A DNA stretch of 64,000 bases from CBDDEC01 sp965198045 (lineage in GTDB: Bacteria; Chloroflexota; Dehalococcoidia; UBA2979). The stretch lies in NCBI GenBank assembly GCA_965198045.1, contig CBDAOL010000008.1, positions 124,001-188,000 of the forward strand, written 5' to 3'. Positions 33,740 to 44,314 of this stretch are shown one piece after another. How positions within the stretch are numbered: position 1 is the stretch's first letter; every line of letters starts with the position of its first letter. The notes below the pieces were generated by a model. That model saw nothing but the letters and a program-made list of their open reading frames with translations, did no database searches and was not told the DNA's origin. Made by a program: the position numbers and the translations under genes.

Positions 33740-36214
33740 CTACCAGCGGCGTCCACCGCCGCCGCGCGAGGAGCGCTCGCGAGAGCCGCCGCGACCGCTG
33801 TCGCCGCCGCCGCTGCCGCCCTCGCTGCTGCCACTGTCGCTGCTGCCGCTGTCGCTGCTGCCGCTGCTGCCGCTGTCGCGGCTGCTACCGCTGTCGCGAC
33901 CGCCGTAACCGCCACGACCGCCTTCACTGCGGCCTTCGCTACGGCCTTCACTGCGACCGCCGCCGTTGCGACCGCCGCGACCGCCGCCGCGCGAGTCGCG
34001 ACCACGGCCACCACGGCCACCGTCGCGGCCACCACGACCGCCGTCACGACCGCGACCACCGTCGCGTGCGCCTTCGGCGCTGGCCGTCTCGTCGTCGCTC
34101 ATGCCGACCGAACCGTCGCCCTCCGTGCCGCGCATGCTGAGGTTGACGCGACCGAGGTTGTCGATCTCGATGACGCGCACCGTGACCGAGTCGCCGATGT
34201 CGACGACATCCTCGACGCGGTCCACGCGACCCTCGGCGAGTTCGGAGATGTGGACCATCCCGTCCTTGCCCGGAAGGATCTCGACGAACGCGCCGAAGGA
34301 CATGATGCGAGAGACGGGGCCGGTGTAGACCTCGCCGATCTCGATCTCCTTCGTCAGTCCCTCGATGTGGGCGACGGCCTGCGTCACGGAGTCAGCCTCC
34401 GTGCCGCCCACGTAGATCGTGCCGTCCTCCTCGACGTCGATGGTGGCGCCGGTCTCCTCGATGATGCCGTTGATCACGCGGCCGCCTGGGCCAATCACCG
34501 CACCGATCTTCTCGGGGTTGATCTTGATGATCGTGATCTTGGGCGCGTAGCGACCGACCTCCTCGCGAGGCTCGTCGATCGCCGCCTGCATCACCTCGAG
34601 GATCTCCAGCCGCGCCGTGCGGGCGCGGTCGAAGACCTCGGTCATGAAGGAATCGGGCAGCTGCGGCAGCTTGATGTCGAGCTGTACAGCCGTGACGCCC
34701 TTCTCGGTGCCGGCGACCTTGAAGTCCATGTCGCCGAAGGCATCCTCGATGCCCGCGATGTCGGTGAGGATCTTGTAGTCACTGGCGTCTGCGTTCGTGA
34801 CGAGGCCCATCGCGATACCCGCGACCGGGGCCGAAATCGGCACACCCGCGTCCATCAGCGCCAGCGTCGATCCGCAGATGCTCCCCTGCGAGGTCGAGCC
34901 GTTCGAGCTCAGCGCGTCCGAGACGATGCGGATCGTGTACGGGAACGCGTCGAGGTCCGGCAGCACCGCCGCCAGCGCCTTCTCGCCCAGCATCCCGTGG
35001 CCGATCTCGCGGCGACCCGGCCCGCGCAGGAAGCGCGCCTCCCCGACCGAGAACGGCGGGAAGTTGTAGTGATGCATGAAGCGCTTCCACTCGGTCGGGT
35101 TGATGTCGTCCAGGCGTTGCCGGTCGCGGATCGCGCCCAGCGTCACCACCGAGAGGATCTGCGTCTCGCCGCGCTCGAAGAGGCCGCTGCCGTGGACGCG
35201 GGGGAGGATGCCCACCTGCGACCCCAGCTCGCGAATCTGCTCCGGCTCACGGCCGTCGGCGCGCTTGTTCTCCTCGAGGAGTCGCGCGCACACGAGGCGC
35301 TTCAGCGCGTTGTCAATCTCGGAGCGGACGCCCCGGGCTTCGAACAACGGCTCGCCGTCGTCGTCGACCAGCTCGGCCGACGCCCGCAGTGCGAGGTTGT
35401 CGATGCCGCGGAAGCCTTCGCCCTGGATCGCCTCGAAGGCCTCGTCGCCGAGGTCCGCAAGGAACTGCTCGCAGGCAGCCACGAGGTCAGAGTCCGGGCC
35501 GTCGGACGGCACGTACTCGAGCTTCTCGGCGCCCAGCGCCTCGATCAGCTCGCGTTGCAGCGAGTTGAGCTCGCGGCAGATGCCCTCCGCGTACGCGAGC
35601 GCGTCGATCAGCTCGTCCTCCGGGATCTCCTTCGCGCCAGCCTCGATCATCACGATCGAGTCATCGGTGGCCGCGACCGTGAGGTCGAGGTCGGACTCGG
35701 CGCGCTGCGAGTAGGTCGGGAAGGCGATCAACTCGCCGTCGATGCGGCCGACGTTGACCGACGAGACCGGGCCCTCGAAGGGGAGGGGGGACATGTTGAT
35801 GACCGTCGAGGCGCCGGTGGTGGCCAGCGCGTCGGCGGGGTGCTCACGGTCGGACGAGAGCACGGTGCAGACGACCTGCACCTCCCGCTTGTAGCCCTTC
35901 GGGAACAGCGGGCGGATGGGGCGGTCGGTCATGCGGGCGGCCAGTGTGGCATCGGTGCCGGGCCGGCCCTCGCGGCGGAAGAACGAGCCGGGGATCTTCC
36001 CGATCGCGTACATCCGCTCTTCGAAGTCGATGGTGAGCGGGAAAAAGTCGATCCCCGCTCGGGGCTCGCCGTCGCAGACCGTCACGAGCAGGACCGTGTC
36101 GCCGAAGCGCATGGTCACCGCCGCGAGGGCGTTGGGGGCGAGGGTGCCAGCCGAGATCTCGTAGGTTTCGCCTTCGATCTCACGACTGAAGGTATGTGTC
36201 TGACCTGCTGTCAC
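33740..36214 (-). CDS. pnp: Polynucleotide phosphorylase with a long RGG/Ser-Gly tail
   Basis: 3'-5' phosphorolytic exoribonuclease of the RNA degradosome. 824 residues: two RNase PH domains (AAVTMRFGDTVLLVTVCD, RMYAIGKIPGSFFRREGRP; then ILPRVHGSGLFERGETQIL, FPPFSVGEARFLRGPGRRE, DFKVAGTEKGVTAVQLDIK), a KH domain (IGPGGRVINGIIEETGA) and an S1 domain (GPVSRIMSFGAFVEILPGKD). The last ~110 residues are low complexity: RGG/GGRG blocks, three SEGR copies, then DSGSS repeats. Most PNPases end soon after S1. The tail is likely an RNA- or protein-binding extension. GTG start at 36214. It lies 187 nt after rpsO on the same strand, with a hairpin between them as in the enterobacterial autoregulated leader. 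Confidence 0.96.
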   Translation of the reverse strand: MTAGQTHTFSREIEGETYEISAGTLAPNALAAVTMRFGDTVLLVTVCDGEPRAGIDFFPLTIDFEERMYAIGKIPGSFFRREGRPGTDATLAARMTDRPIRPLFPKGYKREVQVVCTVLSSDREHPADALATTGASTVINMSPLPFEGPVSSVNVGRIDGELIAFPTYSQRAESDLDLTVAATDDSIVMIEAGAKEIPEDELIDALAYAEGICRELNSLQRELIEALGAEKLEYVPSDGPDSDLVAACEQFLADLGDEAFEAIQGEGFRGIDNLALRASAELVDDDGEPLFEARGVRSEIDNALKRLVCARLLEENKRADGREPEQIRELGSQVGILPRVHGSGLFERGETQILSVVTLGAIRDRQRLDDINPTEWKRFMHHYNFPPFSVGEARFLRGPGRREIGHGMLGEKALAAVLPDLDAFPYTIRIVSDALSSNGSTSQGSICGSTLALMDAGVPISAPVAGIAMGLVTNADASDYKILTDIAGIEDAFGDMDFKVAGTEKGVTAVQLDIKLPQLPDSFMTEVFDRARTARLEILEVMQAAIDEPREEVGRYAPKITIIKINPEKIGAVIGPGGRVINGIIEETGATIDVEEDGTIYVGGTEADSVTQAVAHIEGLTKEIEIGEVYTGPVSRIMSFGAFVEILPGKDGMVHISELAEGRVDRVEDVVDIGDSVTVRVIEIDNLGRVNLSMRGTEGDGSVGMSDDETASAEGARDGGRGRDGGRGGRDGGRGGRGRDSRGGGRGGRNGGGRSEGRSEGRSEGGRGGYGGRDSGSSRDSGSSGSSDSGSSDSGSSEGGSGGGDSGRGGSRERSSRGGGGRRW

Positions 36215-36234
36215 AGTGTCTCCATCTCTGGGGA

Positions 36235-36270
36235 CCCGCAGCCTGCGCCCTGGGGGCGAGCAGGTGCGGG
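36235..36270 (-). promoter_or_regulatory. Hairpin in the rpsO-pnp intercistronic region
   Basis: CCCGCA-gc-CTGC pairs with GCAG-g-TGCGGG around a 13-nt loop, 21 nt upstream of the pnp start. In E. coli a hairpin in the pnp leader is cut by RNase III and used for autoregulation; a similar role here is inference from position. Confidence 0.5.
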
Positions 36271-36401
36271 ATCTCCGTTCTGGGTGGGTCCGCAGCGCGA
36301 ACGCACGGAAGCGTTTCGGCTGAGCCGCATTGGTCGGAGGGTCTTCGAGGTTCGTACGACGGCCACGCTCCGGTCGGAGCGAGCCACGAAGCGGGGCTGC
36401 G

Positions 36402-36668
36402 CTAGCGGCGCAGCCCCAGGGTCTCGATCAGCCCGTGGTAGCGATCGACGTCGGTGCGGCTGAGATACCGCAACTGTCGACGGCGCTGGCCGACGAGCTT
36501 GAGCAAGCCTCGCCGGGTGGCGTAGTCGTGCTTGTGCTCTCTGAGGTGATCGGTGAGACGTACGATGCGATCAGTCAGCAGCGCGACCTGGACCTCGGGC
36601 GAACCCGTGTCTTCGTCGTGCTGCTTGAACTGCTCGATGATCTCTTGCTTGCGTTCAGCGGTTTGCAT
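36402..36668 (-). CDS. rpsO: Ribosomal protein S15
   Basis: Primary 16S rRNA-binding protein of the small subunit. 88 residues from ATG 36668 (a TTG immediately upstream is also possible): TAERKQEIIEQFKQHDED, TGSPEVQVALLTDRIVRLTDHL, HDYATRRGLLKLVGQRRRQL, and LSRTDVDRYHGLIETLGLRR. All S15 signatures are intact. Followed by pnp on the same strand. Confidence 0.98.
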   Translation of the reverse strand: MQTAERKQEIIEQFKQHDEDTGSPEVQVALLTDRIVRLTDHLREHKHDYATRRGLLKLVGQRRRQLRYLSRTDVDRYHGLIETLGLRR

Positions 36669-36935
36669 CAAGTGCGTATCGGTTCCGGTTTGCTTTCCCC
36701 ATACAACTCAATACCACGCTCACCGCGCGAGCCGCATTACTTTCGGCGGCTGGCCGGTCGGGTCCTGCGATGTACCTGTTGAGGCGTCGGTGGATCCGTG
36801 GCGTGGGATCCCGGCAAATCACTTGCATCCGCCGGGTGAATCCAAGCTAGCATAGGCCCAGATCGCGGGCAATGAGCCGGCGAAGCCCCGCCAGCAAGCC
36901 ACCTGACACCAGTCTGACCTCGATCGAAGGCCCAG

Positions 36936-37721
36936 ATGCCGTCGACCTCGACCGCCCGCGTCACCGTCATCACGGACGCCGATGCGAGCGTTCCGCGCGA
37001 CCTCGCGGAGGCCGCCGGGCTCGTCGTCGCGCCCCCCGATGCGCCGCTGCTCGAGGAACTCGAAACGCTACCACAGCTCAAACTCGAGGCTGGTGTGCAG
37101 GACGCCGCTCCACTGCTCGAGGTCGCCCGCTCGGCCCTCGGCGATGACCGCGAGGCCGCGTGCTACGTCCCCCTCGGCGACGGCTACGGCTCGCCCGAGG
37201 GCATCGAGACCGCGCTCGCTCCACTCGGAGTCGAGGTGCTGCCGCCGGGTGGCGCGCTCATGGCCGGCGGCTGGAGCGCCCTCGCAGCGGCGCGCGTGGC
37301 CAGCGAGGGCGCATCGATCGAAGCGGTGCGCGCCGCCGCCAGCGCCGCCGCCGAACGCGCCGGCAGCGTGCTGTTGCTGGAGTATCCAGAGCTCGCCGGC
37401 GTGACTGGCGGATCGCCGATGGCCGTGCGCTGGCGAGCGGTCGTACGTCCGCGCGGCGTGGAGCTATCGCTCGTGGCTGGCTACGACGAGCGCCCGCAGG
37501 CGATCGGCGCGCTCCTCGACGCCGCGCTCGAGGCCTGCGAGGGGCGCAAAGAGCTGCTGGTGGCGGTCCATCACGCCTCGGCCGCCGCGGCGGCGGAGGC
37601 ACTCGTGCGTTGGGCCGAGCGCGAACTCTCGCCGACCGAGCTGGTGCTCGCGCCGATCACGCGCCACGCCGCGACACGCTTCGGCCCGAGGATGCTCGGA
37701 CTGGCGTGGACCTCGGCGTAA
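36936..37721 (+). CDS. DegV-like protein
   Basis: 261 residues. The N-terminus VTVITDADASVPRDLAEAAGLVVAP matches the start of DegV fatty-acid-binding proteins (I-x-T-D-S-x-x-D-L-P), and LLVAVHHASAAAAAEALV fits the second domain. The protein is shorter than the usual 280-290 and the family's lipid-contact Ser is Ala (DADAS versus TDSTCDL). DegV proteins bind fatty acids for FakA-type kinases; no fakA is nearby. The assignment is tentative. A 264-nt gene-free stretch separates it from the divergent rpsO. Confidence 0.55.
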   Translation: MPSTSTARVTVITDADASVPRDLAEAAGLVVAPPDAPLLEELETLPQLKLEAGVQDAAPLLEVARSALGDDREAACYVPLGDGYGSPEGIETALAPLGVEVLPPGGALMAGGWSALAAARVASEGASIEAVRAAASAAAERAGSVLLLEYPELAGVTGGSPMAVRWRAVVRPRGVELSLVAGYDERPQAIGALLDAALEACEGRKELLVAVHHASAAAAAEALVRWAERELSPTELVLAPITRHAATRFGPRMLGLAWTSA

Positions 37722-37767
37722 CGAAGCCAGGCCGCGGTGCTCTGCGGTGTTCTGCGGTGTTCGTTAC
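37718..37767. repeat. Inverted repeat with a tandem 10-bp repeat between convergent genes
   Basis: GTAACGAA (37718-37725) and TTCGTTAC (37760-37767) bracket a TCTGCGGTGT unit present twice (37741-37760) plus a degenerate copy. The two arms overlap the two convergent stop codons, so it may act as a shared terminator. Confidence 0.5.
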
Positions 37768-38576
37768 CCCGCCGCCTCCTCGAGCGCGGGCTCCGGGCCG
37801 GCGCGGGCGCCAAAGAAGCGCCGTACGGAGGGGTATCCGACGTTCTGCATCCAGAGCGCCAGGGCGAAGCCCGCCAGCGAGACCACCACGCCAGTCACGC
37901 CGTCGAAGAGGTAGTGGTTCGCTGTCGCCACGACGGCGACAGTCTGCAGCACGGCGGACACCACTGACGCCAGCCGCAGCAGCCAGTTCCCGGTCGCGAG
38001 GAAGACGGCGATCGCCAGCAGCAGCGCCCAGCCCACATGCAGCGACGGCACGGCGGCGAATGGATTCACGAACGGCTTCGTCGACTGCGCCTGGTAGGCG
38101 AGGTCGGAGAACTGCTCGAGGGTGTCGACGAACCCCCACTCCGGCAGGAACCGCGGCGGCGCGACCGGGAACGACCAGTAGAGGACGAGCGCGAGTCCGC
38201 CCGAGATCAGCAGCGAGTCGCGCAACAGTGTGTAGTGATTGCGACTGCGCCAGAACAGCAGCAACCCGACCGCGATCACCAGCGGGAAGTCGAGCCAGAA
38301 GTAGACGAAGTTGAAGAGGCGCACGAGCACCTCCGACTCCAGCGCCCAGCGGTTGATCTCCGGCTCGATGAAGGTGCCGATCGACGACTGCATCTCGATG
38401 ATCCAGCGCGCGTTCGCGAGCGCGTCACCGGTGCGGTCGACGACACTGCCGCGGACGAGGAAGTAGGCCAGGAAGCCGAGAGCGACGAGACCGATCTCGA
38501 CGAGGTCGAACCAGACGAGGCCGGTCCGGTCCGGCGCCGTCACGCCGTGCAGGTACCGGTAGATCCGCTGCCGCAT
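37764..38576 (-). CDS. PAP2-superfamily membrane phosphatase/transferase (inositol phosphorylceramide synthase-like)
   Basis: Integral membrane protein of the PAP2_3 type, 270 residues from ATG 38576; the longer frame to 38813 is unsupported. About six hydrophobic helices. The catalytic region is seen as PFAAVPSLHVGWALLLAIAVF with His, and NHYLFDGVTGVVVSLAGF with the second His and Asp. Members transfer or remove phospho-head groups on lipids. A membrane lipid function is likely but the substrate is unknown. It is convergent with the DegV-like gene. Confidence 0.82.
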   Translation of the reverse strand: MRQRIYRYLHGVTAPDRTGLVWFDLVEIGLVALGFLAYFLVRGSVVDRTGDALANARWIIEMQSSIGTFIEPEINRWALESEVLVRLFNFVYFWLDFPLVIAVGLLLFWRSRNHYTLLRDSLLISGGLALVLYWSFPVAPPRFLPEWGFVDTLEQFSDLAYQAQSTKPFVNPFAAVPSLHVGWALLLAIAVFLATGNWLLRLASVVSAVLQTVAVVATANHYLFDGVTGVVVSLAGFALALWMQNVGYPSVRRFFGARAGPEPALEEAAG

Positions 38577-38717
38577 GCACCCTGCTCCAGCCCGATCCCC
38601 ACCGCCGACCGATGATAGCAACGCCCGCGCGCCGCGCCGATCCGTCCGTCCTCGATCGGCAGCGATGCGGGACGTATGCTCGGCGCGCGCGAGGCACGAG
38701 CAGACGGGGGAGCCGCA

Positions 38718-40223
<1,506 letters not shown>

Positions 40224-40261
40224 CGAGCCCGCGAGGGCTCGACGGCCGAAGGAGGTTCGCT

Positions 40262-40663
40262 ATGACCCTGCGCCGCCTCGTCTTCCCGCTGCAGCGCCGG
40301 TCGGAGCTGTCGCGCGAGGAGTTCCAGCGCTACTGGCGCGAGGACCATGCGCCGCTGGTGCGCAGTCACGCACGCACGCTGGGGATCCAGCGCTACGTGC
40401 AGGTCCACACGGACCTCAACGCCGAAACGGATCCCGGCCGCGCCGCGCGCAACGGCGCGCCGCCGCACGACGGCGTCGCCGAGCTCTGGATCGACACCGA
40501 CCTCGCCGAGGGCACGATCGACGAACGCCGCGCGGCCGCCGCCGAGCTGCTCGAGGACGAGGCGAAGTTCATCGACCTCGCGTCTTCGCCGTTCTTCTAC
40601 GGGTCGGAGCGCACCATCGTGGACGAACTCGGCTGGACCGAGGCTGAGGCGGACCCCGCTTAA
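40262..40663 (+). CDS. EthD-domain protein
   Basis: 133-residue dimeric alpha/beta-barrel protein. Starting at ATG 40262 with a strong AAGGAGG site. LRRLVFPLQRRSELSREEFQRYWREDHAPLVRSHARTLGIQRYVQVH is the EthD signature (YW-x-x-x-H-x-P). Members act in ring-cleavage and small-molecule oxidation chemistry but most are uncharacterised. Between pepA and a VOC protein on the same strand. Confidence 0.8.
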   Translation: MTLRRLVFPLQRRSELSREEFQRYWREDHAPLVRSHARTLGIQRYVQVHTDLNAETDPGRAARNGAPPHDGVAELWIDTDLAEGTIDERRAAAAELLEDEAKFIDLASSPFFYGSERTIVDELGWTEAEADPA

Positions 40664-40672
40664 GCTGGCACC

Positions 40673-41053
40673 ATGAGGGACGACATCATCCAGGTCGGCG
40701 GCGTCATCTTCTGGACAGAGCGCGCCCGCTTCACTGCGATGCGCGACTTCTACGTCGAGACGCTCGGCCTCGCACCCCGCTCGGACCGCGACGGCTTCGT
40801 CAACTTCTCCTGGGGCGAAGGCGCCTCGGAGTTCCGGCTCACGATCTCCGTACACGGAGACGTCGAGGGCTCGACCACGGAACCGCTGCGTCAGATGCTG
40901 AACCTGACCGTCGAGGACATCCGCGCCGCTCACGCGCGGCTGGCTGGCCTCGGCGTCACCTTCTCGCGCCCACCGGAGCAAGAGTCGTGGGGCGGCTGGG
41001 TCGCAACCTTCGCCGACCCGGACGGCAACACGGTGCAGCTGCTGAAGCCGTAG
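40673..41053 (+). CDS. VOC/glyoxalase-family protein
   Basis: 126 residues, one vicinal-oxygen-chelate module: VGGVIFWTERARFTAMRDFYVETLGL, then FVNFSWGEGASEFRLTI and the C-terminal WGGWVATFADPDGNTVQLLKP. The Asp-Pro-Asp-Gly-Asn-x-[VI] ending is diagnostic. The metal ligands at the ends of strands 1, 4 and 8 would be from the partner subunit; substrate unknown. Separated by 9 nt from the EthD gene and followed by a HAD-type gene after 26 nt. Confidence 0.85.
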   Translation: MRDDIIQVGGVIFWTERARFTAMRDFYVETLGLAPRSDRDGFVNFSWGEGASEFRLTISVHGDVEGSTTEPLRQMLNLTVEDIRAAHARLAGLGVTFSRPPEQESWGGWVATFADPDGNTVQLLKP

Positions 41054-41079
41054 CCGTCGCCAACGCTACAGGGGGCCTC

Positions 41080-41664
41080 GTGCGCATCGGCATCGACTTC
41101 GACGGCACCTTCGCCGATGTCGTGCAGGGAAAGATCGCCCTGGCGCGTGAGCTGTTTGCGATCGAGCTCCCCCCTGACCGCACCTGGCCCGCCGAGGCCG
41201 CCGCGGTGATCGGCGAGGAGCGGTACGCACTCCTCGAGGGCGTGCTCTATGGCACGAGCCGCACCAGCCAGATTCCGCCCGTCGACGGGTCCGTTGACGT
41301 GTCGCGCCGCCTCGCCGAACAGCACGAGCTGATCGTCCTCACCGCTCGCACGGACGACGAGCGCGGCCCAGCCGAGGCCTGGATCCAGCGTCACGAAGTG
41401 CCGATCACCCGTCTCATCAACACCAACCGCGCGCCCAAGCCTCCGGTCTGCGCCGAGCTTGAGATCGACATCCTCCTCGACGACTGGGAGCACAGCTTCG
41501 TCGACATGCGGGAGGAGACCGCCTCGGTACTCCTCGACCAGCCGCACAACCAGCGCCCGGTCGAGCCACACATCACCCGCGTCGCCAACTGGCAGGCGTT
41601 CGAGGTGCTTGTGGGGGAGCTCGAAGGACGCTTCCGGAGCCGTTCTGTCGAGCGGGGGCCGTGA
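41080..41664 (+). CDS. HAD-superfamily protein, 5'(3')-deoxyribonucleotidase-like
   Basis: 194 residues from GTG 41080, preceded by a G-rich site; a longer frame to 40987 overlaps the VOC gene. Motif I is GIDFDGTFADVV, motif II HELIVLTART (Thr), and motif III-IV is ILLDDWEHSF. The cap region after motif I (LARELFAIELPPDRTW) is of the NT5C-like kind. Phosphatase function on a small substrate is likely. Its stop overlaps the next ATG by 4 nt. Confidence 0.75.
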   Translation: MRIGIDFDGTFADVVQGKIALARELFAIELPPDRTWPAEAAAVIGEERYALLEGVLYGTSRTSQIPPVDGSVDVSRRLAEQHELIVLTARTDDERGPAEAWIQRHEVPITRLINTNRAPKPPVCAELEIDILLDDWEHSFVDMREETASVLLDQPHNQRPVEPHITRVANWQAFEVLVGELEGRFRSRSVERGP

Positions 41665-42149
41665 TGGTCGACAACCGCTCCGCGCCGGAGGGGTTCGTGG
41701 TTCCGACGCTCGTCTACCGCGACGTGGGAGCGGCGATCACCTGGCTGTGCGACATCTTCGAATTCTCGCTGCGGCTGCAGGCAAACGACCCGAGCGGCCG
41801 CACGACGCACGCCCAGCTCTCGGTCGGCGGCGGCTCGGTGATCCTGAGTGCGGCGAGGCAAGGCCAGTCGTCGGACTGGTCAGACCCCGCCGAGTTCCGC
41901 CCGCCACGGGTCAACGAAGTCAGCCACGTCGTGAGCGTGCGGGTCACCGATGTCGACGGCCATCACGAACACGCACGCGAGCGAGGTGCCAGAATCCTGC
42001 ACCAGCCCACTAACTACCCATTTGGCGAGCGGCAATACAGCGTCGAAGATCTGGAGGGTCACCGATGGTCCTTCACGCAATCGGTCGCCGATGTCGCGCC
42101 GGGCGAGTGGGGAGCATCGCGTCCCACCGCCAGCGATCAGCGACGCTAG
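41661..42149 (+). CDS. VOC/glyoxalase-family protein, PhnB-like
   Basis: 162 residues. PTLVYRDVGAAITWLCDIFEFSLRLQ, THAQLSVGGGSVILSAAR and YSVEDLEGHRWSFTQSVADV match PhnB/YcdF-type VOC proteins, including the EDLEGHRW ending. Function unclear; some relatives give antibiotic tolerance or act as isomerases. ATGA overlap with the HAD gene. The following 144 nt to coaBC contain a 6-1-6 palindrome GTGGTCAGACCAC at 42172-42184 and no gene. Confidence 0.8.
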   Translation: MMVDNRSAPEGFVVPTLVYRDVGAAITWLCDIFEFSLRLQANDPSGRTTHAQLSVGGGSVILSAARQGQSSDWSDPAEFRPPRVNEVSHVVSVRVTDVDGHHEHARERGARILHQPTNYPFGERQYSVEDLEGHRWSFTQSVADVAPGEWGASRPTASDQRR

Positions 42150-42293
42150 ACCACCGCCCAGGCCACAACTAGTGGTCAGACCACGGTCACGCCGGCGTTG
42201 CGGATCCCGCGCAGCCAGCGCACGCTCTCGCTGCGACGAGGATCGCGACGCCGAGCACGTCAGAAAGCGACACGGCCGAAGGATCCTCGAACG

Positions 42294-43526
42294 CTAGTCG
42301 AGCAGCGCGGCGGCGCGGTCGAGCACGCGCATCGCGACGTCGTACTTCGACATCAGCGGCAGGTCCTCGCGACCCCCTGCGTCGTCGAGGATGGTGACGC
42401 GGTTGGTGTCGACGGCGAAGCCGGCGTCGGTGGCGGTGACATCGTTGGCGACGATCAGGCGCGCGCCCTTGGCCTGCAGCTTCTGCGCGGCGTTGTTGAT
42501 CAGGTCGTCGGTTTCGGCGGCGAAGGCGACCTTGAGCGCGGGCGAGTCGAGGCTGGCGATGATGTCGGCGTTCTCTTTGAGTTGGATGGTGAGTCGGTCG
42601 CCCTCGCGGTCGCCTCGTTTGATCTTGCGTTCGGCGGCATCGACCGGGCTGTAATCGGCGACCGCGCCCGCCATCAGCACAAGATCCGCGGCACCGTCCG
42701 CCGGATCGCACGCCGAGGCGAGCGCCGTCTGCATCTCCGCGTGCGATGTCGCCGCGATCAGTTCGACGCCGACCGGCGTCGGGCGATCGACGGTGGAGAT
42801 CAACAGCACCCGCGCGCCGCGGTCCCGCGCCGCCGCTGCGAGCGCGTAGCCCTGCTTGCCAGAGGAGTGGTTCGACAGGTAGCGGACGGGGTCGATCGCC
42901 TCGCGGGTGCCGCCGGCGGTGACGGCCACGGTGCGGCCGGCGAGGTCGCCGCGCTCGCGCCCGAGGCGCCAGCGCACGGCTTCGGCAATGTCGGCGGGTT
43001 CGACGAGGCGGCCGGAGCCGACGCGGCCCGAGGCGAGCCGGCCCTCGATGGGGCCGATGAACTCGACGCCGCGTGCCAGCAGCGTCTCGTGGTTGGCCTG
43101 CACGGCAGCGTGCTCCCACATCTGCGCGTCCATCGCCGGCGCCACCAGCAGCGGCGCATGCGTCGCCAGCGCGGTCAGCGACACGAAGTCGTCGGCGATG
43201 CCGTGGGCGAGGCGCCCAAGGGTGCTCGCCGTGGCGGGCGCGATCAGCATCAGGTCGGCGCGACGCGCCAGCTCGACGTGGGCCTCGCCGAACTCCCCAT
43301 GCGGGCGGAACATGTCGACGTAGGGCTCGCGCTGCGTGAGCGCGCGGAAGGTGAGCGGCCGGATGAACTCGGTCGCCGCCGGGGTCATCGCCACATCGAC
43401 GATGGCGCCGGCCCGAACCAACCGGCTGGCCACCTCGACCGCCTTGTAGCAGGCGATCGAGCCCGTCACGCCGAGCACGATCTGCCGTCCGCTGAGCGGG
43501 CCGCTGGGGATCGGCGCGGTGGTCAT
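42294..43526 (-). CDS. coaBC: Bifunctional phosphopantothenoylcysteine decarboxylase/phosphopantothenate-cysteine ligase
   Basis: Two steps of coenzyme A synthesis. 410 residues from ATG 43526. The flavin-dependent CoaC domain has VLGVTGSIACYKAVEVASRL, a catalytic His region HVELARRADLMLIAPATAST and PAMDAQMWEH (AMN-like motif). The CoaB domain has VTAGGTREAIDPVRYLSNHSSGKQG and KIKRGD...LKENADI, with VLMAGAVADYSP. The ATG overlaps the coaX stop by 4 nt, so the CoA genes are coupled. Confidence 0.95.
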   Translation of the reverse strand: MTTAPIPSGPLSGRQIVLGVTGSIACYKAVEVASRLVRAGAIVDVAMTPAATEFIRPLTFRALTQREPYVDMFRPHGEFGEAHVELARRADLMLIAPATASTLGRLAHGIADDFVSLTALATHAPLLVAPAMDAQMWEHAAVQANHETLLARGVEFIGPIEGRLASGRVGSGRLVEPADIAEAVRWRLGRERGDLAGRTVAVTAGGTREAIDPVRYLSNHSSGKQGYALAAAARDRGARVLLISTVDRPTPVGVELIAATSHAEMQTALASACDPADGAADLVLMAGAVADYSPVDAAERKIKRGDREGDRLTIQLKENADIIASLDSPALKVAFAAETDDLINNAAQKLQAKGARLIVANDVTATDAGFAVDTNRVTILDDAGGREDLPLMSKYDVAMRVLDRAAALLD

Positions 43527-44314
43527 TCGTTCACCTCGTAGACCAGGCGCAGACCATCGAGGTTGAGATCGTTTTCGATGGCGTCGAAGCACCCCGCCTC
43601 TGGCGCCACGACGTCGGCGTAGCCGCCGGTGGCCAGGACAGTGGCATCGTCGCCGACCTCCTCGCGGAAGCGCCGCACCATGCCGCGCACCATTTCGACG
43701 TAGCCGAAGAAGATGCCGGCCTGCAGCGAGTGGACCGTGTTGCGGCCGATCGCGGCTTCAGGCTTCTCGAGGCGCACGCGCTGCAACATCGCCCCCCGGT
43801 CGAAGAGCGCCTGTGAGGCGATGCCGATGCCCGGCGCGATCGCACCGCCGAGGTAATCGCCCTCCCTCGACAGGGCGTCGAAGACGAGCGCCGTCCCGAG
43901 GTCGACGATGATCAGCGGCGGGTCGTAGCGATCGAGCGCCGCCACCGCGTGGAGGATGCGGTCCGGACCGACCTCGCGGGGGTTGTCGTAGAGCACGCGC
44001 ACGCCGGTCTTGACGCCGGGGCCCACCACGAGCGCCTCGCACCCGAAGTAGTCGAGGCAGACCTGCTGGAACGTGCCGATCAGCGGCGGCACGGTGCAGG
44101 AGAGGATGGCGGCGTCGATGCTGCGGGGCTCGATGCCGCGGCTCTGCACCAGGCCACTCAGCAGGATGCCGTACTCGTCCGGCAGGTTCTCCTGGTCGGT
44201 GGCAATGCGGAACGTCGCCGCGAGCTCGTCACCATCGAAGACGCCGATGGCGACGGACGTGTTCCCGATGTCGATCGCCAGCAGGCGACGCGAGTCGAGG
44301 TCGGACTGTGTCAC
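43523..44314 (-). CDS. coaX: Type III pantothenate kinase
   Basis: First step of CoA synthesis; the CoaX type needs a monovalent cation and is insensitive to CoA. 263 residues from GTG 44314. ASKHA-fold motifs LLAIDIGNTSVAIGVF, GVKTGVRVLYDNPREVGPDRI (pantothenate site), and LIIVDLGTALVFDAL (DxGTA). GGAIAPGIGIASQALF and TVLATGGYADVV complete the fold. The operon coaX-coaBC is divergent from dnaA. Confidence 0.95.
   Translation of the reverse strand: MTQSDLDSRRLLAIDIGNTSVAIGVFDGDELAATFRIATDQENLPDEYGILLSGLVQSRGIEPRSIDAAILSCTVPPLIGTFQQVCLDYFGCEALVVGPGVKTGVRVLYDNPREVGPDRILHAVAALDRYDPPLIIVDLGTALVFDALSREGDYLGGAIAPGIGIASQALFDRGAMLQRVRLEKPEAAIGRNTVHSLQAGIFFGYVEMVRGMVRRFREEVGDDATVLATGGYADVVAPEAGCFDAIENDLNLDGLRLVYEVNE

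Noticed and set aside
33740..34110. Reading frames on the plus strand opposite the PNPase tail, rich in Pro and Arg
   Set aside because: They are the reverse complement of Gly/Arg/Ser repeats and have no start or ribosome site.
42172..42184. Palindrome GTGGTCAGACCAC upstream of coaBC's end as a regulator site
   Set aside because: It lies between two convergent gene ends, where an operator is unlikely; may be incidental.
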